Notes: generated by a model from the sequence alone, not told the origin. Positions 38,452-47,475 are shown, counted from the first letter of the stretch. The stretch is 63,173 nt of DNA from Vibrio rumoiensis 1S-45 (GCF_000286955.2 NZ_AJYK02000034.1:444-63616); one strand, 5' to 3'. Made by a program: numbers and translations.

Positions 38452-39906
38452 ATGGAAAAGCTCTATCAAATATTAGCGTTAGCGGGGCTGATTGGTTATT
38501 GGCTCTTAGTCGCGTCTGTCACTATCCGTGTTGTGATCAAGCGTCGTGCAGTGAGTGTTTCTCTCGCTTGGCTAATGATTATCTACATCATCCCATTTGT
38601 GGGCGTGATCTTGTATTTCTTATTTGGTGAGTTAAACCTTGGTCGCACTCGCGCTGAGCGATCGCAAAAAATGTTCCTACCTTATGGTGAATGGTTTACT
38701 CAACTGCATGAATGCCAAGCACATCAACCTAAATTACTCAACATTCAACTGTCTCAAATCCATGATCTGTGCACTAACCGCACTGCCATTCCTGCGTTGT
38801 GTGGTAATACCCTTTCCTTACAAGATACCCCTGAAAAAATTCTTCGTTCCATTATCGACGATATTGAAAAAGCGCAAGACAACATACGCATCGAGTTCTA
38901 TATCTGGGAAAATGGCGGTTTAGTCGATGCCGTTAATAGTGCGCTTATTCAAGCGGCTAAACGTGGGGTAAATATTCAAATATTGATCGATTCTGCTGGT
39001 AGTCCGAAATTTTTCCGTAGCCATTGGTATGGGTTAATGAAAAACTCCGGCATCCATATCATACAAGCTCTCGAAGTAAACGCTTTTCGGATGTTCTTCC
39101 GCCGCTTGGATTTGCGTCTACACCGTAAGATCATCACAATTGATGATGAAGTCGCTTATACCGGTTCAATGAACATGGTCGATCCTGTGTATTTCAAACA
39201 AGGTTCTGGTGTTGGCCAATGGGTTGACATTATGGTGCGAGTGACAGGCCCTACCGTAAATGTACTCGCTGCGATTCACGCTTGGGATTGGGAAGTTGAA
39301 ACCGGTGAACGTAATTTACCTAGCTTTCCTGTTTGCACTCTCGAAACCAATGGTGCTTTACATCCAGTGCAAGTTGTTCCATCAGGCCCGGGTATGCCAG
39401 AAAACTTAATCCAACAAGTACTTACTTTGGCAATAAACCAGGCCAAAGAATCCGTTCGTATTACAACGCCTTACTTTGTGCCGAGTGATAACTTGCTCCA
39501 AGTATTAAAAATGACAGCACAACGTGGCGTGTTAGTTGAACTCATTATCCCTAAGAAAAATGACTCCTTGCTAGTAAATTGGGCTTCTAAGTCCTTTTTT
39601 AGTGAGCTCCTTGATGCTGGTGTCAGAATTTACCAATTTGATGGTGGACTCTTACACACCAAATCAGTTGTGATCGATCAGCAATATTGTTTAATTGGCA
39701 GTGTTAATCTTGATATGCGAAGCTTATGGCTTAACTTCGAGCTCACCCTCGCCGTCGATGATAAAGAATTCACCAAAGAACTTTATTGGGTACAAGACCA
39801 TTATTTATCACAATCCACTCCAATATCACCAAGTGAGTGGGAACAACGAAATTTTGCACACCGCGTGCTAGAACGTGGGTTTTATTTATTTAATCCACTA
39901 CTCTAA
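38452..39906 (+). CDS. clsA: Cardiolipin synthase (ClsA type)
   Basis: 484 aa. Two N-terminal membrane helices (about 5-30 and 35-58), then two phospholipase-D domains, each with an HKD motif: His224, Lys226, Asp231 (LHRKIITIDD) and His402, Lys404, Asp409 (LHTKSVVID). Condenses two phosphatidylglycerols to cardiolipin at the inner membrane. The length and the two helices match ClsA rather than ClsB or ClsC. PgsA, which makes its precursor, is encoded at 14164. Confidence 0.95.
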   Translation: MEKLYQILALAGLIGYWLLVASVTIRVVIKRRAVSVSLAWLMIIYIIPFVGVILYFLFGELNLGRTRAERSQKMFLPYGEWFTQLHECQAHQPKLLNIQLSQIHDLCTNRTAIPALCGNTLSLQDTPEKILRSIIDDIEKAQDNIRIEFYIWENGGLVDAVNSALIQAAKRGVNIQILIDSAGSPKFFRSHWYGLMKNSGIHIIQALEVNAFRMFFRRLDLRLHRKIITIDDEVAYTGSMNMVDPVYFKQGSGVGQWVDIMVRVTGPTVNVLAAIHAWDWEVETGERNLPSFPVCTLETNGALHPVQVVPSGPGMPENLIQQVLTLAINQAKESVRITTPYFVPSDNLLQVLKMTAQRGVLVELIIPKKNDSLLVNWASKSFFSELLDAGVRIYQFDGGLLHTKSVVIDQQYCLIGSVNLDMRSLWLNFELTLAVDDKEFTKELYWVQDHYLSQSTPISPSEWEQRNFAHRVLERGFYLFNPLL

Positions 39907-39964
39907 GGCTCAACTTCAGCGCCATTATCAAGTAATGGAATAGCGACAGAAATAAGGATATACA

Positions 39965-41155
39965 ATGTCAAAGAAATTCGAAACCAAACTGGTTACCGCA
40001 GGTCGCAATAAGAAATGGACTCATGGCGTGGTAAACCCACCCGTGCAACGCGCTTCAACCGTGGTGTTTGATACTGTTGCTCAAAAAAATGAAGCGACCA
40101 TGAAGCGCCAAAGTCATACTTTATTCTATGGTCGTCGTGGTACAGAAACACACTTTGCCTTCCAAGAAGCCATGGTTGAGATTGAAGGCGGCGTAGGTTG
40201 CGCGCTTTACCCTTGCGGCGCAGCGGCTATCACCAATTCTATTTTATCTTTCGTTGAACATGGCGATCATATCTTAATGGTCGATAGCTGCTACGAACCG
40301 ACGCGCGATTTTTGTAATATCATGCTCAAAAAACTTGGCATTGAAACCACCTATTACGAGCCAAGCATCGGTGAAGGCATCCGCGACTTAATCCGTCCAA
40401 ACACCAAAATTTTATTCATCGAATCGCCAGGTTCTTACACCATGGAAGTTCAAGACGTTCCAACCTTATCTCGCATTGCACATGAACACGATATCATCGT
40501 CATGCTTGATAATACGTGGGGCGCAGGGGTGAACTTCTCACCTTTTGAGCATGGTGTGGATATTTCCATTCAAGCCGCCACCAAATACATTGTTGGTCAT
40601 TCCGATGTCATGTTAGGCACTGCGGTTGCCAATGAGAAGCACTGGCCCCAACTGCGTGAACAAAGTTACTTATTAGGTCAATGCGTCTCACCTGACGATG
40701 CTTACACCGCTCTACGTGGAATGCGCACACTCAGTGTTCGCCTAAAGCAGCACGAGCAAAACAGTATCGCGATTGCCAAATGGCTTGAAACTCGCCCTGA
40801 GGTCGATCATGTTCGCCACCCTGCTTTGCCATCGTGCCCGGGCCATGAGTTCTTTGTGCGTGATTTTACCGGCTCCAATGGTCTGTTTTCATTTGTGATG
40901 AAGACCAGCAATAAAGCCGCAACCACAGCATTACTTGATACCGTGCATCACTTCAGCATGGGCTATTCTTGGGGCGGCTATGAAAGCTTGATCTTGGCTA
41001 ATGAACCAAGCAGTTTTGATAACATGCGTACAGTGTCTAACCCACACTTTGAAGGCACATTAGTGCGTCTGCATATTGGTTTAGAGAATGTCGATGATCT
41101 GATTGAAGATTTAGAGCGCGGTTTTGCAGCCTATAACGAGGCATTACAAAGCTAA
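39965..41155 (+). CDS. metC: Cystathionine beta-lyase
   Basis: 396 aa PLP enzyme of the Cys/Met metabolism family; cleaves cystathionine to homocysteine, pyruvate and ammonia in methionine synthesis. The PLP Lys207 is in AATKYIVGHSDVMLG; YGRRGTETHFAFQEAM and the C-terminal FSMGYSWGGYESL fit MetC rather than MetB. It has an AAGGA ribosome-binding site. No MetJ box is obvious upstream; the gap to cls is only 58 bases, so read-through from cls is possible. Confidence 0.95.
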   Translation: MSKKFETKLVTAGRNKKWTHGVVNPPVQRASTVVFDTVAQKNEATMKRQSHTLFYGRRGTETHFAFQEAMVEIEGGVGCALYPCGAAAITNSILSFVEHGDHILMVDSCYEPTRDFCNIMLKKLGIETTYYEPSIGEGIRDLIRPNTKILFIESPGSYTMEVQDVPTLSRIAHEHDIIVMLDNTWGAGVNFSPFEHGVDISIQAATKYIVGHSDVMLGTAVANEKHWPQLREQSYLLGQCVSPDDAYTALRGMRTLSVRLKQHEQNSIAIAKWLETRPEVDHVRHPALPSCPGHEFFVRDFTGSNGLFSFVMKTSNKAATTALLDTVHHFSMGYSWGGYESLILANEPSSFDNMRTVSNPHFEGTLVRLHIGLENVDDLIEDLERGFAAYNEALQS

Positions 41156-41179
41156 TTAAGCTGCGTTTTCTTTACAAAT

Positions 41180-41210
41180 AAAACCGGCGAGCTTAATGCT
41201 TGCCGGTTTA
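41180..41210 (+). terminator. Hairpin terminator between metC and the siderophore gene
   Basis: AAACCGGCGAGC-5-GCTTGCCGGTTT stem; flanked by A/T on both sides and so usable by both convergent transcripts. Confidence 0.8.
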
Positions 41211-41258
41211 AAATAACATCAATTAAGAATCTCGAATCAATAGAAAGCCCGACCCGCC

Positions 41259-42065
41259 TTAACCTTCACCACGCTCTGCATCTTCACGCTTAATCATTTT
41301 ATGGCCATCTTCCGTGACGCCTTGCTTCCAGTAACTACTGAAATAACTCTTATCACGCTGTATAAGGTCTTTTTCGGTAAAGTGAGCACGGATCGTTTTC
41401 ATGGCGGTAAACTCACAAGCACACCAAAGCGCGATATCTTGGTTTTGAATCTCAACTTGGGTCACTGCATCTGCGAGCTGCTCCGGATCGTCGCCAATCA
41501 CGGTATGCAGTTTTACGCCTTTTGGAAGTGTCCAGTTTGGCATATCTTGCGGTGAAGTAAGCTGTACAAAAACATCACCAATGGCATCTTCACTTAACGT
41601 TGTAATTTTAGCACTCACCGCTGGAATCGCCGTCATATCGGCAATCAAGATGCACTGATCAGCACTAAAATCGATATCTTGACTGCTACCAGGACCACCA
41701 ATAAAAATGTTATCCCCAACACTGGCGTGCATCGCCCAAGCAATCGCATAACCACCTCTTTCTGTATTGACGCTATGATCTTCAGTAGACACGATTTCAT
41801 GCTTAACAAAATCGACACTGATCTCACCTCTATCAAGGTTCAATTCACTGATGGTATAAGTTCGCATGATCGGACGCTGGCCTTCAGGTACTTGACGAAT
41901 ATCAGTATGCCCTTCAGGGTGAAACATCAATTTAATGTAACCACCAAGATCACTCGGTTGTAATTGCTTAAAATCATCGCCTTGCAACACGATGCGAAGC
42001 ATATTGGGCGTTAGTGACAAAGAATCAATCACAGTGGCGGCTTTCGGTTTACGATTCGGCTTCAT
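41259..42065 (-). CDS. Siderophore-interacting protein (ViuB-like ferric reductase)
   Basis: 268 aa. N-terminal FAD-binding domain with RPIMRTYTISEL (about 65-76), the flavin signature of the SIP family, and a C-terminal NAD(P)H-binding domain (about 130-260, with LIADMTAIPAV). Such proteins reduce ferric siderophores after uptake, freeing iron in the cytoplasm; ViuB and VuuB are Vibrio examples. Its ATG shares one base with the stop codon of the upstream recombinase-like gene (TAATG), so the two are translationally coupled. No clear Fur box is seen in the shared upstream region. Confidence 0.92.
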   Translation of the reverse strand: MKPNRKPKAATVIDSLSLTPNMLRIVLQGDDFKQLQPSDLGGYIKLMFHPEGHTDIRQVPEGQRPIMRTYTISELNLDRGEISVDFVKHEIVSTEDHSVNTERGGYAIAWAMHASVGDNIFIGGPGSSQDIDFSADQCILIADMTAIPAVSAKITTLSEDAIGDVFVQLTSPQDMPNWTLPKGVKLHTVIGDDPEQLADAVTQVEIQNQDIALWCACEFTAMKTIRAHFTEKDLIQRDKSYFSSYWKQGVTEDGHKMIKREDAERGEG

Positions 42066-42757
42066 TACGATTCCTTATGATCTGCATTATTTTGATGTGT
42101 TTCTTTTTCTAGAAATTCAGCATGTTTTTTATCGTCGTTATGGCGATGCATACCACCCATTTCCATTTTATGTTGCAACTTTGCTTTCACACGCTTCACG
42201 GTGGAAATACTGGCTCCGGTTTCATCGGCAATCGATTGTAAAGTACGCTCGGTTAATAGCAGTTTGGCGATGCTTTTATGCAACTCGTGATTGGCTCGTC
42301 TACCACGAAATTTATCTTCCCATTCACCCGGCTTACCTTTCAATTTACGACGACCTAATTCTGCGGCCATTAAACGCTGGTAGGTTTCTATTTCTTCGTA
42401 ACCTTTGATTAAACGTAACAAGGCATCGGTTTGCGCGTCATTTGGGCTAAAAGTTAAATCTTGATGGTGCGTTTTAACCGTAATACCTTTTGATAATAAA
42501 TCCGTGATCACGTCATAAGCGAGCTTAAAGCCCAAACCAAAATCCGTCATCCACCAGATCAGTAAGGTATCACCGGCATTGAGCATTGCTCTGGCGGCTT
42601 GAAATTGTGGCCGTTCGTTTAATGGAACATTACCTCTAACCCCCTTTTCAATAAACAGCTTACCTTGAGTATTATTTTTCATCACTTCGATACGTTGATC
42701 GATATCTTCAATTTTAGGAGAAACTCGAAGATATCCGATCATTTTTGATTGAGACAT
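42065..42757 (-). CDS. Degenerate serine recombinase-like DNA-binding protein
   Basis: 230 aa from the ATG at 42757 with a near-perfect AGGAGG four bases upstream. The N-terminal resolvase fold keeps Arg11 and the nucleophile Ser13 (IGYLRVS) and an Arg in the NERPQF region. The DRLGR segment of active resolvases reads TDFGLG (71-76), so the two arginines equivalent to gamma-delta Arg68 and Arg71 are Asp and Leu. A helix-turn-helix follows at about 163-192 (LQSIADETGASISTVKRV). The tail 200-230 holds five or six His. Loss of catalytic arginines and coupling to a siderophore reductase suggest a regulator rather than a recombinase; this is inference. Confidence 0.8.
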   Translation of the reverse strand: MSQSKMIGYLRVSPKIEDIDQRIEVMKNNTQGKLFIEKGVRGNVPLNERPQFQAARAMLNAGDTLLIWWMTDFGLGFKLAYDVITDLLSKGITVKTHHQDLTFSPNDAQTDALLRLIKGYEEIETYQRLMAAELGRRKLKGKPGEWEDKFRGRRANHELHKSIAKLLLTERTLQSIADETGASISTVKRVKAKLQHKMEMGGMHRHNDDKKHAEFLEKETHQNNADHKES

Positions 42758-42777
42758 ATTACCTCCTTCGGCAAACA

Positions 42778-42857
42778 CACAAGCTCATTTAGTGTTAAGT
42801 TCAAATTAGAATAGAACGCACAAGCTCATAAGTCAACAAGAAACACCAAATGAGCCT
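42778..42857. repeat. Direct and inverted repeats upstream of the recombinase-like gene
   Basis: CACAAGCTCAT occurs twice in the same orientation (42778-42788 and 42819-42829), 41 bases apart. A third, inverted copy at 42841-42857 matches the first repeat and its flank (AGCTCATTTxGTGTT) at 14 of 17 positions. The array lies 20 to 100 bases upstream of the ATG at 42757, where a promoter and operator would be. The layout recalls a resolvase res site but with shorter half-sites. Confidence 0.65.
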
Positions 42858-42877
42858 ATCACGGTTTTCTTTAGCAC

Positions 42878-42908
42878 TAAAAAAGCCCCACTATTTCTAG
42901 TGAGGCTT
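42878..42908 (-). terminator. Terminator after the BCCT carrier
   Basis: Minus-strand AAGCCTCACT-6-AGTGGGGCTT (one T.G pair) and T6. It separates the carrier from the recombinase-like operon. Confidence 0.8.
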
Positions 42909-42953
42909 GAAAGTAACGCTAACCATATGTTGCACGATTAGTGATGAGAACCC

Positions 42954-45002
42954 TTATGCATCAGACTTCTCTGGCAATGCGTCATCATCATGCTCTTCCA
43001 TATTCCAAGGCAGGATACCTGGTGAGATATGAACAAAGTGTAAGTAACGTTCGAACTGATTCAAGATATCGTTAATAATGTCTTGAGGTTCATAATTGTA
43101 AACATCATAAGCCTGACCACCACGACGCAAGAAGACTTCTGCGCGATAATAATATTCATCTTGTGGTTCATCGGCTTCTTCATTACCCGCAAACTCTGGC
43201 ATTTCATATGCACGTAGGCGAATTTCATAAATAAACTCAACCTGCCCTTCTTTATATACTTCAAAGTGAGCACGGCATTGTTCTTCATCAAAGTTAACTT
43301 CCGCTTCCCAATCTTGCGCTTCAAGCTCTTCTTCCACTTTACGCATGCTATTAAGCGCGGTAATACGAATGAATTTTTCAACCGAATCACGCGATGGGAA
43401 ATCCACCAAGTTTGCTAAACGCTTTTTCCACAACCCTTTACCAGTTGGCGAGTTAGATTGCTGCATTTGCATATATTGTTGCTGGCTATCTTCATGGTGC
43501 CCTTCAATACGTAAGGCTTTAATCATACCAAACATCGAAATCAACATGATGATGGCAAACGGTAGAGCACTCACAATCGTAGCCGTTTGCAGTGCGCCAA
43601 GGCCACCTGCCAGCAATAGAACTGAAGCCACAATCCCTTCTGTTGATACCCAGAAGATGCGTTGCCAAGGTGGCGTATACGCTGCGCCACCAGAAGCTAA
43701 AGAATCAATCACCAATGACCCTGAATCCGACGACGTGACGAAGAAAGTAATGATCAAAATGACCGTTAAGAACGAAATGATCGAAGTAAATGGTAGGCGT
43801 TCAAACAATTTGAACAGCGCAATCGCATTATTATTTTGAACTTCCGCAATAATACTGGTGTAGCCTTCAACCATGATCATGTGCAGCGCCGTATCACCAA
43901 ACACTGAGAACCATAGGAAAGTAAAGATAGTCGGAACCACCATCACGCCCACAACGAACTGACGAATGGTACGACCACGGCTGATTTTCGCAATGAACAA
44001 ACCAACAAACGGCGCCCATGCAATCGTCCAACCGAAAATGAACAAAGTCCAGTTACCAATCCAATCACTGGCGGTATAAGCTTGAAGATTAAAGGTACGC
44101 TCAACGATGTTACTTAAGTAACTACCAGTGTTTTGCATGAAGGTATTTAGGATGAAAATGGTTGGGCCCGCAACAAAAACAAACACCATTAATGCAATCG
44201 CCAGCACCATATTCAATAGCGAAAGGTTTTTCACCCCTTTGTCCATACCGGCTAAAACAGAAACCAGCGCACACAAGGTAATTAACGTAATCGCAATGAT
44301 TTGTACCGTGCTATTAATCGGAATCTCTGGCCATAAATAATTGAGTCCAGTATTGATTTGGGTTACCGACAAACCAAGCGTGGTGGCGATACCAAACAGA
44401 GTACCCAGAATCGCGAAGACATCCACAGTATGACCAATTGGGCCATGAATTTTATCACCAATCAGAGGGTACAGAGTTGAGCGCATAGAAAGCGGCAAAC
44501 CGTGACGGAATGCAAAATAGGCCAACGTTAAGCCCACTAAGCCGTAAATCGCCCAAATATGGAAGCCCCAGTGAAAGAAAGCAATCTGCATAGCTTGGCG
44601 CGCCGCATCAACCGTTAATGCAGGGCCAGATGGTGGCGAAGCATAGTGCAATACTGGTTCAGCCACACCAAAGAATAATAAAGCAATACCATAACCTGCA
44701 GAAAACAGCATCGCAAACCATTCCGTAAAGCTGTATTCGGGTTCAGCATGATCAGGGCCGAGTTTAATTTCACCCCATTTACTGACCGCAACACTCACGA
44801 TAAAGACCAAAAAGATCGCCACCGAGAGCATGTAGAACCAACCAAAGTTTTTCGTTATGGCGGCTAGAGTGTGAGCAAAAAAGTCGCCCGCCATTTGTGG
44901 ATTAGAAATAGTACCGATAACAATGAGAGCAATCACTATTACAGCAGGGATAAAAACGGGGATTAAAACCGTTGAAGACGGCTTATCCGATTTAACATCC
45001 AT
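42954..45002 (-). CDS. betT: BCCT-family betaine/choline transporter (BetT-like)
   Basis: 682 aa, the length of E. coli BetT (677). About 12 membrane segments cover residues 10-500; the substrate-site helix reads WTLFIFGWTIAWAPFVGLF, then the family loop ISRGRTIRQF. A cytoplasmic C-terminal domain of about 180 residues (500-682) matches BetT and is thought to sense osmolarity. It imports choline or betaine for osmoprotection. The first TM8 Trp pair of BetT (AWWVAW) is GWTIAW here, so substrate preference may differ. AGGAG lies seven bases before the ATG. No bet synthesis genes lie beside it. Confidence 0.88.
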   Translation of the reverse strand: MDVKSDKPSSTVLIPVFIPAVIVIALIVIGTISNPQMAGDFFAHTLAAITKNFGWFYMLSVAIFLVFIVSVAVSKWGEIKLGPDHAEPEYSFTEWFAMLFSAGYGIALLFFGVAEPVLHYASPPSGPALTVDAARQAMQIAFFHWGFHIWAIYGLVGLTLAYFAFRHGLPLSMRSTLYPLIGDKIHGPIGHTVDVFAILGTLFGIATTLGLSVTQINTGLNYLWPEIPINSTVQIIAITLITLCALVSVLAGMDKGVKNLSLLNMVLAIALMVFVFVAGPTIFILNTFMQNTGSYLSNIVERTFNLQAYTASDWIGNWTLFIFGWTIAWAPFVGLFIAKISRGRTIRQFVVGVMVVPTIFTFLWFSVFGDTALHMIMVEGYTSIIAEVQNNNAIALFKLFERLPFTSIISFLTVILIITFFVTSSDSGSLVIDSLASGGAAYTPPWQRIFWVSTEGIVASVLLLAGGLGALQTATIVSALPFAIIMLISMFGMIKALRIEGHHEDSQQQYMQMQQSNSPTGKGLWKKRLANLVDFPSRDSVEKFIRITALNSMRKVEEELEAQDWEAEVNFDEEQCRAHFEVYKEGQVEFIYEIRLRAYEMPEFAGNEEADEPQDEYYYRAEVFLRRGGQAYDVYNYEPQDIINDILNQFERYLHFVHISPGILPWNMEEHDDDALPEKSDA

Positions 45003-45272
45003 GTGTTTCTCCTATTTTAATAAATATCTATGCCTTTTCTTTATATATCTAGCTTCTTAGAAGCCAACATAAGGAATATTAAAGACATAACATTTAATTA
45101 GGGTACAAACAGATGACAGGATGATCCACTAAATGGATAAGGTTTTTCTTACAAAACTAACTGCGTGGTTAAAATGTGAGCTTTATTGTTAATGATTAGT
45201 AAAAAACCATTCCCCCAGAAAATAATCTGAGACCAACTCACAAGATTTATAAAAGAATGAGATTTCTTTCAC

Positions 45273-45851
45273 CTAAACTTTACATTTTTGATAACACGGG
45301 CAATCGACAACATGATCGTTCACCATGCCAGTTGCTTGCATAAAAGCATAACAAATGGTTTCCCCCATAAACTTAAAGCCATTTTTTTTAAGAAACTTAC
45401 TCATGGCTTTTGATTGCTCTGTCACCGCGGGTACTTGTTCCATACTTGTCCAAGTATTTTGAACAGGCTTACCGTCAACAAATTGCCATAATGCTTTGCT
45501 CAATGAGCCATATTCTTTCTGCAAGGCTTGCGCCGCTCTGGCATTAGAATAGACAGAAGCTATTTTACCCTTATGCTTCACCACATCAAAATGTTCAATG
45601 ATATAAGGCACTCGATGTTCGTCATACTTGGCAAGCGTATCAATATCAAAACCTTCAAATGCTTCCTTATAACCATCACGTTTATTTAAAATCGTGCGCC
45701 AACTTAACCCAGCTTGCGCCCCTTCCAAGCAAATGAATTCAAATAAAGTCGTGTCATTGTAGACAGGCACGCCCCATTCTTGATCATGATACTCACGCTC
45801 ATTATCATGCTTCATCGCCCAACCGCATGTGGTATCTGTTTGCATCGTCAT
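45273..45851 (-). CDS. tag: DNA-3-methyladenine glycosylase I
   Basis: 192 aa. Removes 3-methyladenine from alkylated DNA. The zinc ligands are visible as CGW near the N-terminus with His22 (EYHDQEWGVP) and the C-terminal NDHVVDCPC; the base-binding CLEGAQAGLSW is intact. GAGGA lies eight bases before the ATG. It is monocistronic; the gap of about 270 bases to the carrier downstream contains only a small palindrome GCTTCT-T-AGAAGC (45052-45064) and no clear terminator for tag. Confidence 0.95.
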   Translation of the reverse strand: MTMQTDTTCGWAMKHDNEREYHDQEWGVPVYNDTTLFEFICLEGAQAGLSWRTILNKRDGYKEAFEGFDIDTLAKYDEHRVPYIIEHFDVVKHKGKIASVYSNARAAQALQKEYGSLSKALWQFVDGKPVQNTWTSMEQVPAVTEQSKAMSKFLKKNGFKFMGETICYAFMQATGMVNDHVVDCPCYQKCKV

Positions 45852-45881
45852 AGAAAATCCTCAATTTAAAAATACACATAC

Positions 45882-45919
45882 AAAAATGCCCCTGACAGCA
45901 TAGCTGAATCAAGGGCAGA
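45882..45919 (-). terminator. Terminator of the pspABC operon
   Basis: Minus-strand stem TGCCCTTGA/TCAGGGGCA (one T.G pair) followed by T5. Confidence 0.8.
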
Positions 45920-45971
45920 TGAAATATTAAATTATTGCAGGAAGTCATTAACCAGATCTTTGATAAATGGG

Positions 45972-46373
45972 TTATAACTGACTGAACTCTTTATTCACTT
46001 TATACGCATCAGAAGTAACGTAAGCTTCCATATTGCGAATTTTCACTTCTAATGCCGCGTATTCTTTATCCAGGTCTTTAAGTAGATCAGCAGGAACTTG
46101 CCCTTTCTGCCAAGGTTTACTTTTTATGGTATGGTCAAAATCAAACTCATCAGCAGCATCAAAAGAGGCGGGACGTTTTTCTAGCATCAACCATAAGCCA
46201 ACATAGGCGAATAAGACTAAAATACCGCCACCTAATAAGAAGACAGAAACCGCAATGATGCGCATCCACCAGACTTCCATACCAAAATAGCGCCCAAGAC
46301 CTGCACAGACTCCAGCAATTTTGCCATTTTTAGGTTCGCGATATAACGCGCTTCTATCCATTCCTTTAGCCAT
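45972..46373 (-). CDS. pspC: Phage shock protein C
   Basis: 133 aa from the ATG at 46373 (GGAGG eight bases upstream). PspC domain with KNGKIAGVCAGLGRYFGMEVWWMRI (about 17-41) and one membrane segment rich in Leu and Gly (about 43-65); the C-terminal part is a charged cytoplasmic or periplasmic helix. Together with PspB it senses inner-membrane stress and pulls PspA off PspF. Its start overlaps the end of pspB by 8 bases. No pspD or pspE follows. Confidence 0.93.
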   Translation of the reverse strand: MAKGMDRSALYREPKNGKIAGVCAGLGRYFGMEVWWMRIIAVSVFLLGGGILVLFAYVGLWLMLEKRPASFDAADEFDFDHTIKSKPWQKGQVPADLLKDLDKEYAALEVKIRNMEAYVTSDAYKVNKEFSQL

Positions 46374-46596
46374 GATTACGCCTCCAATTTGGAGCCTCTG
46401 CATCTAAGATTTTTTCTAATGTTTTCACACGCTGTTGAACACTTTCAGCACGTTCTGCTAACGTTTTTAATTGTTCAAGCTCTTCACTAGATAACCCGCT
46501 CGCCACTTTACGTTTACTGCGATAATGCAAAAGCAACCATAATGGAGCAACGAAAATTAAAAATACAACTAACGGCGTCACGAATAAGGCACTCAT
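46366..46596 (-). CDS. pspB: Phage shock protein B
   Basis: 76 aa from the ATG at 46596 with AGGAG seven bases upstream. One N-terminal membrane helix (5-27) and a cytoplasmic leucine-zipper-like helix (40-66, ELEQLKTLAERAESVQQRVK). Inner-membrane partner of PspC in the stress sensor. It lies 103 bases after pspA, with a hairpin between them. Confidence 0.93.
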   Translation of the reverse strand: MSALFVTPLVVFLIFVAPLWLLLHYRSKRKVASGLSSEELEQLKTLAERAESVQQRVKTLEKILDAEAPNWRRNHG

Positions 46597-46617
46597 GAAC
46601 AACTCCTATTTCTTATT

Positions 46618-46638
46618 GGGGCTGCTCATTGCTGCCCC
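46618..46638 (-). other. pspA-pspB intergenic hairpin without a T run
   Basis: GGGGCAGC-5-GCAGCCCC (one internal A-A mismatch on the minus strand) with no T tract after it. It is more likely an RNA processing or stabilising structure than a full terminator and could raise pspA over pspBC. Confidence 0.5.
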
Positions 46639-46699
46639 GCTTCTTTTTATTGAACACTTTATTGATTCATTGAACCCAAATTGAGCTCAACACAAGATT

Positions 46700-47365
46700 C
46701 TATTTATCTTGCAGGCTTTTTTTCAGTTTTTCTAATTCTTTTTCAATTTCATCATCAGCTTGCAACTCTGCAAACTCTTGATTCAAATCTTTAGCTTTTG
46801 AACCTAAATCATAGCTATCCGCTTCCGCTTCTAACTCATCGATCTTACGCTCATACTGCTCAAATTTAGACAACGCTTCTTCTGTTTTTCCAGTATGAAG
46901 TTGTTTTTTGATATCACGACGATGACCAGCGGCTTGTTTACGCATAACGATTGATTTTTGTTTAGCGCGGGTTTCAATAATTTTATTTTCAAGTTTTCCA
47001 ATTTCACTGGCTAACTTTTCAATCGACTCTGTTAATAAGGTTTTCTCGTTGCGTAACCCTTTTAAGCTGTCTTCCATTTTTTGCTTTTCAATTAAAGCAG
47101 AGCGAGCTAAATCTTCTCGTTCTTTTTGAATGGCCAGTGCCGCTTTCGCTTTCCATTCTTCTACTTGTTCTTCAACAAATTGAATTCGGCGTGTTAGTTC
47201 TTTATCGTCGGCCAGTGCTTTAGCTGAATGTGTACGAACTTCAACTAAGGTGTCTTCCATTTCTTGAATGATAAGACGTATCATTTTTTCTGGATCTTCG
47301 GCTTTATCCAGTAAAGAGCTGATGTTTGAATTAACGATATCGGCAAAACGTGAAAAAATACCCAT
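46700..47365 (-). CDS. pspA: Phage shock protein A
   Basis: 221 aa from the ATG giving MGIFSRFADIVN (47365), one residue short of E. coli PspA; upstream in-frame codons are not conserved. An amphipathic N-terminal helix binds membrane; the rest is long coiled-coil of the ESCRT-III/Vipp1 type. It binds and inhibits PspF when the membrane is sound, and coats damaged membrane under stress. First gene of pspABC, divergent from pspF, under a sigma-54 promoter. Confidence 0.97.
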   Translation of the reverse strand: MGIFSRFADIVNSNISSLLDKAEDPEKMIRLIIQEMEDTLVEVRTHSAKALADDKELTRRIQFVEEQVEEWKAKAALAIQKEREDLARSALIEKQKMEDSLKGLRNEKTLLTESIEKLASEIGKLENKIIETRAKQKSIVMRKQAAGHRRDIKKQLHTGKTEEALSKFEQYERKIDELEAEADSYDLGSKAKDLNQEFAELQADDEIEKELEKLKKSLQDK

Positions 47366-47448
47366 GGTCGATCCCTTCTTCAATTAACGATTGATTTAAT
47401 AAGTGACATTGCGATAGATGAAATAAGCTCAACATATCGCGATTCTTG

Positions 47449-47475
47449 CCCTAACTAATACAGAAACCGTGCCAA
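47449..47475 (-). promoter_or_regulatory. Sigma-54 promoter of pspA
   Basis: Minus strand reads TTGGCACG-GTTT-CTGTAT, with the -24 element at 47475-47468 and the -12 near 47463-47459. It closely resembles the E. coli pspA promoter (TTGGCACG-CAAA-TTGTAT). PspF would bind upstream, in the region 47480-47560. Confidence 0.85.

Noticed and set aside
42065..42857. Active mobile element or invertible segment around the serine recombinase-like gene
   Set aside because: The catalytic arginines are missing, no paired crossover sites flank a segment, base composition matches the neighbours, and the gene is tightly coupled to a metabolic gene.
42758..42953. Fur box controlling the siderophore gene pair
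   Set aside because: No sequence close to the GATAATGATAATCATTATC consensus was found; the visible repeats have a different sequence.
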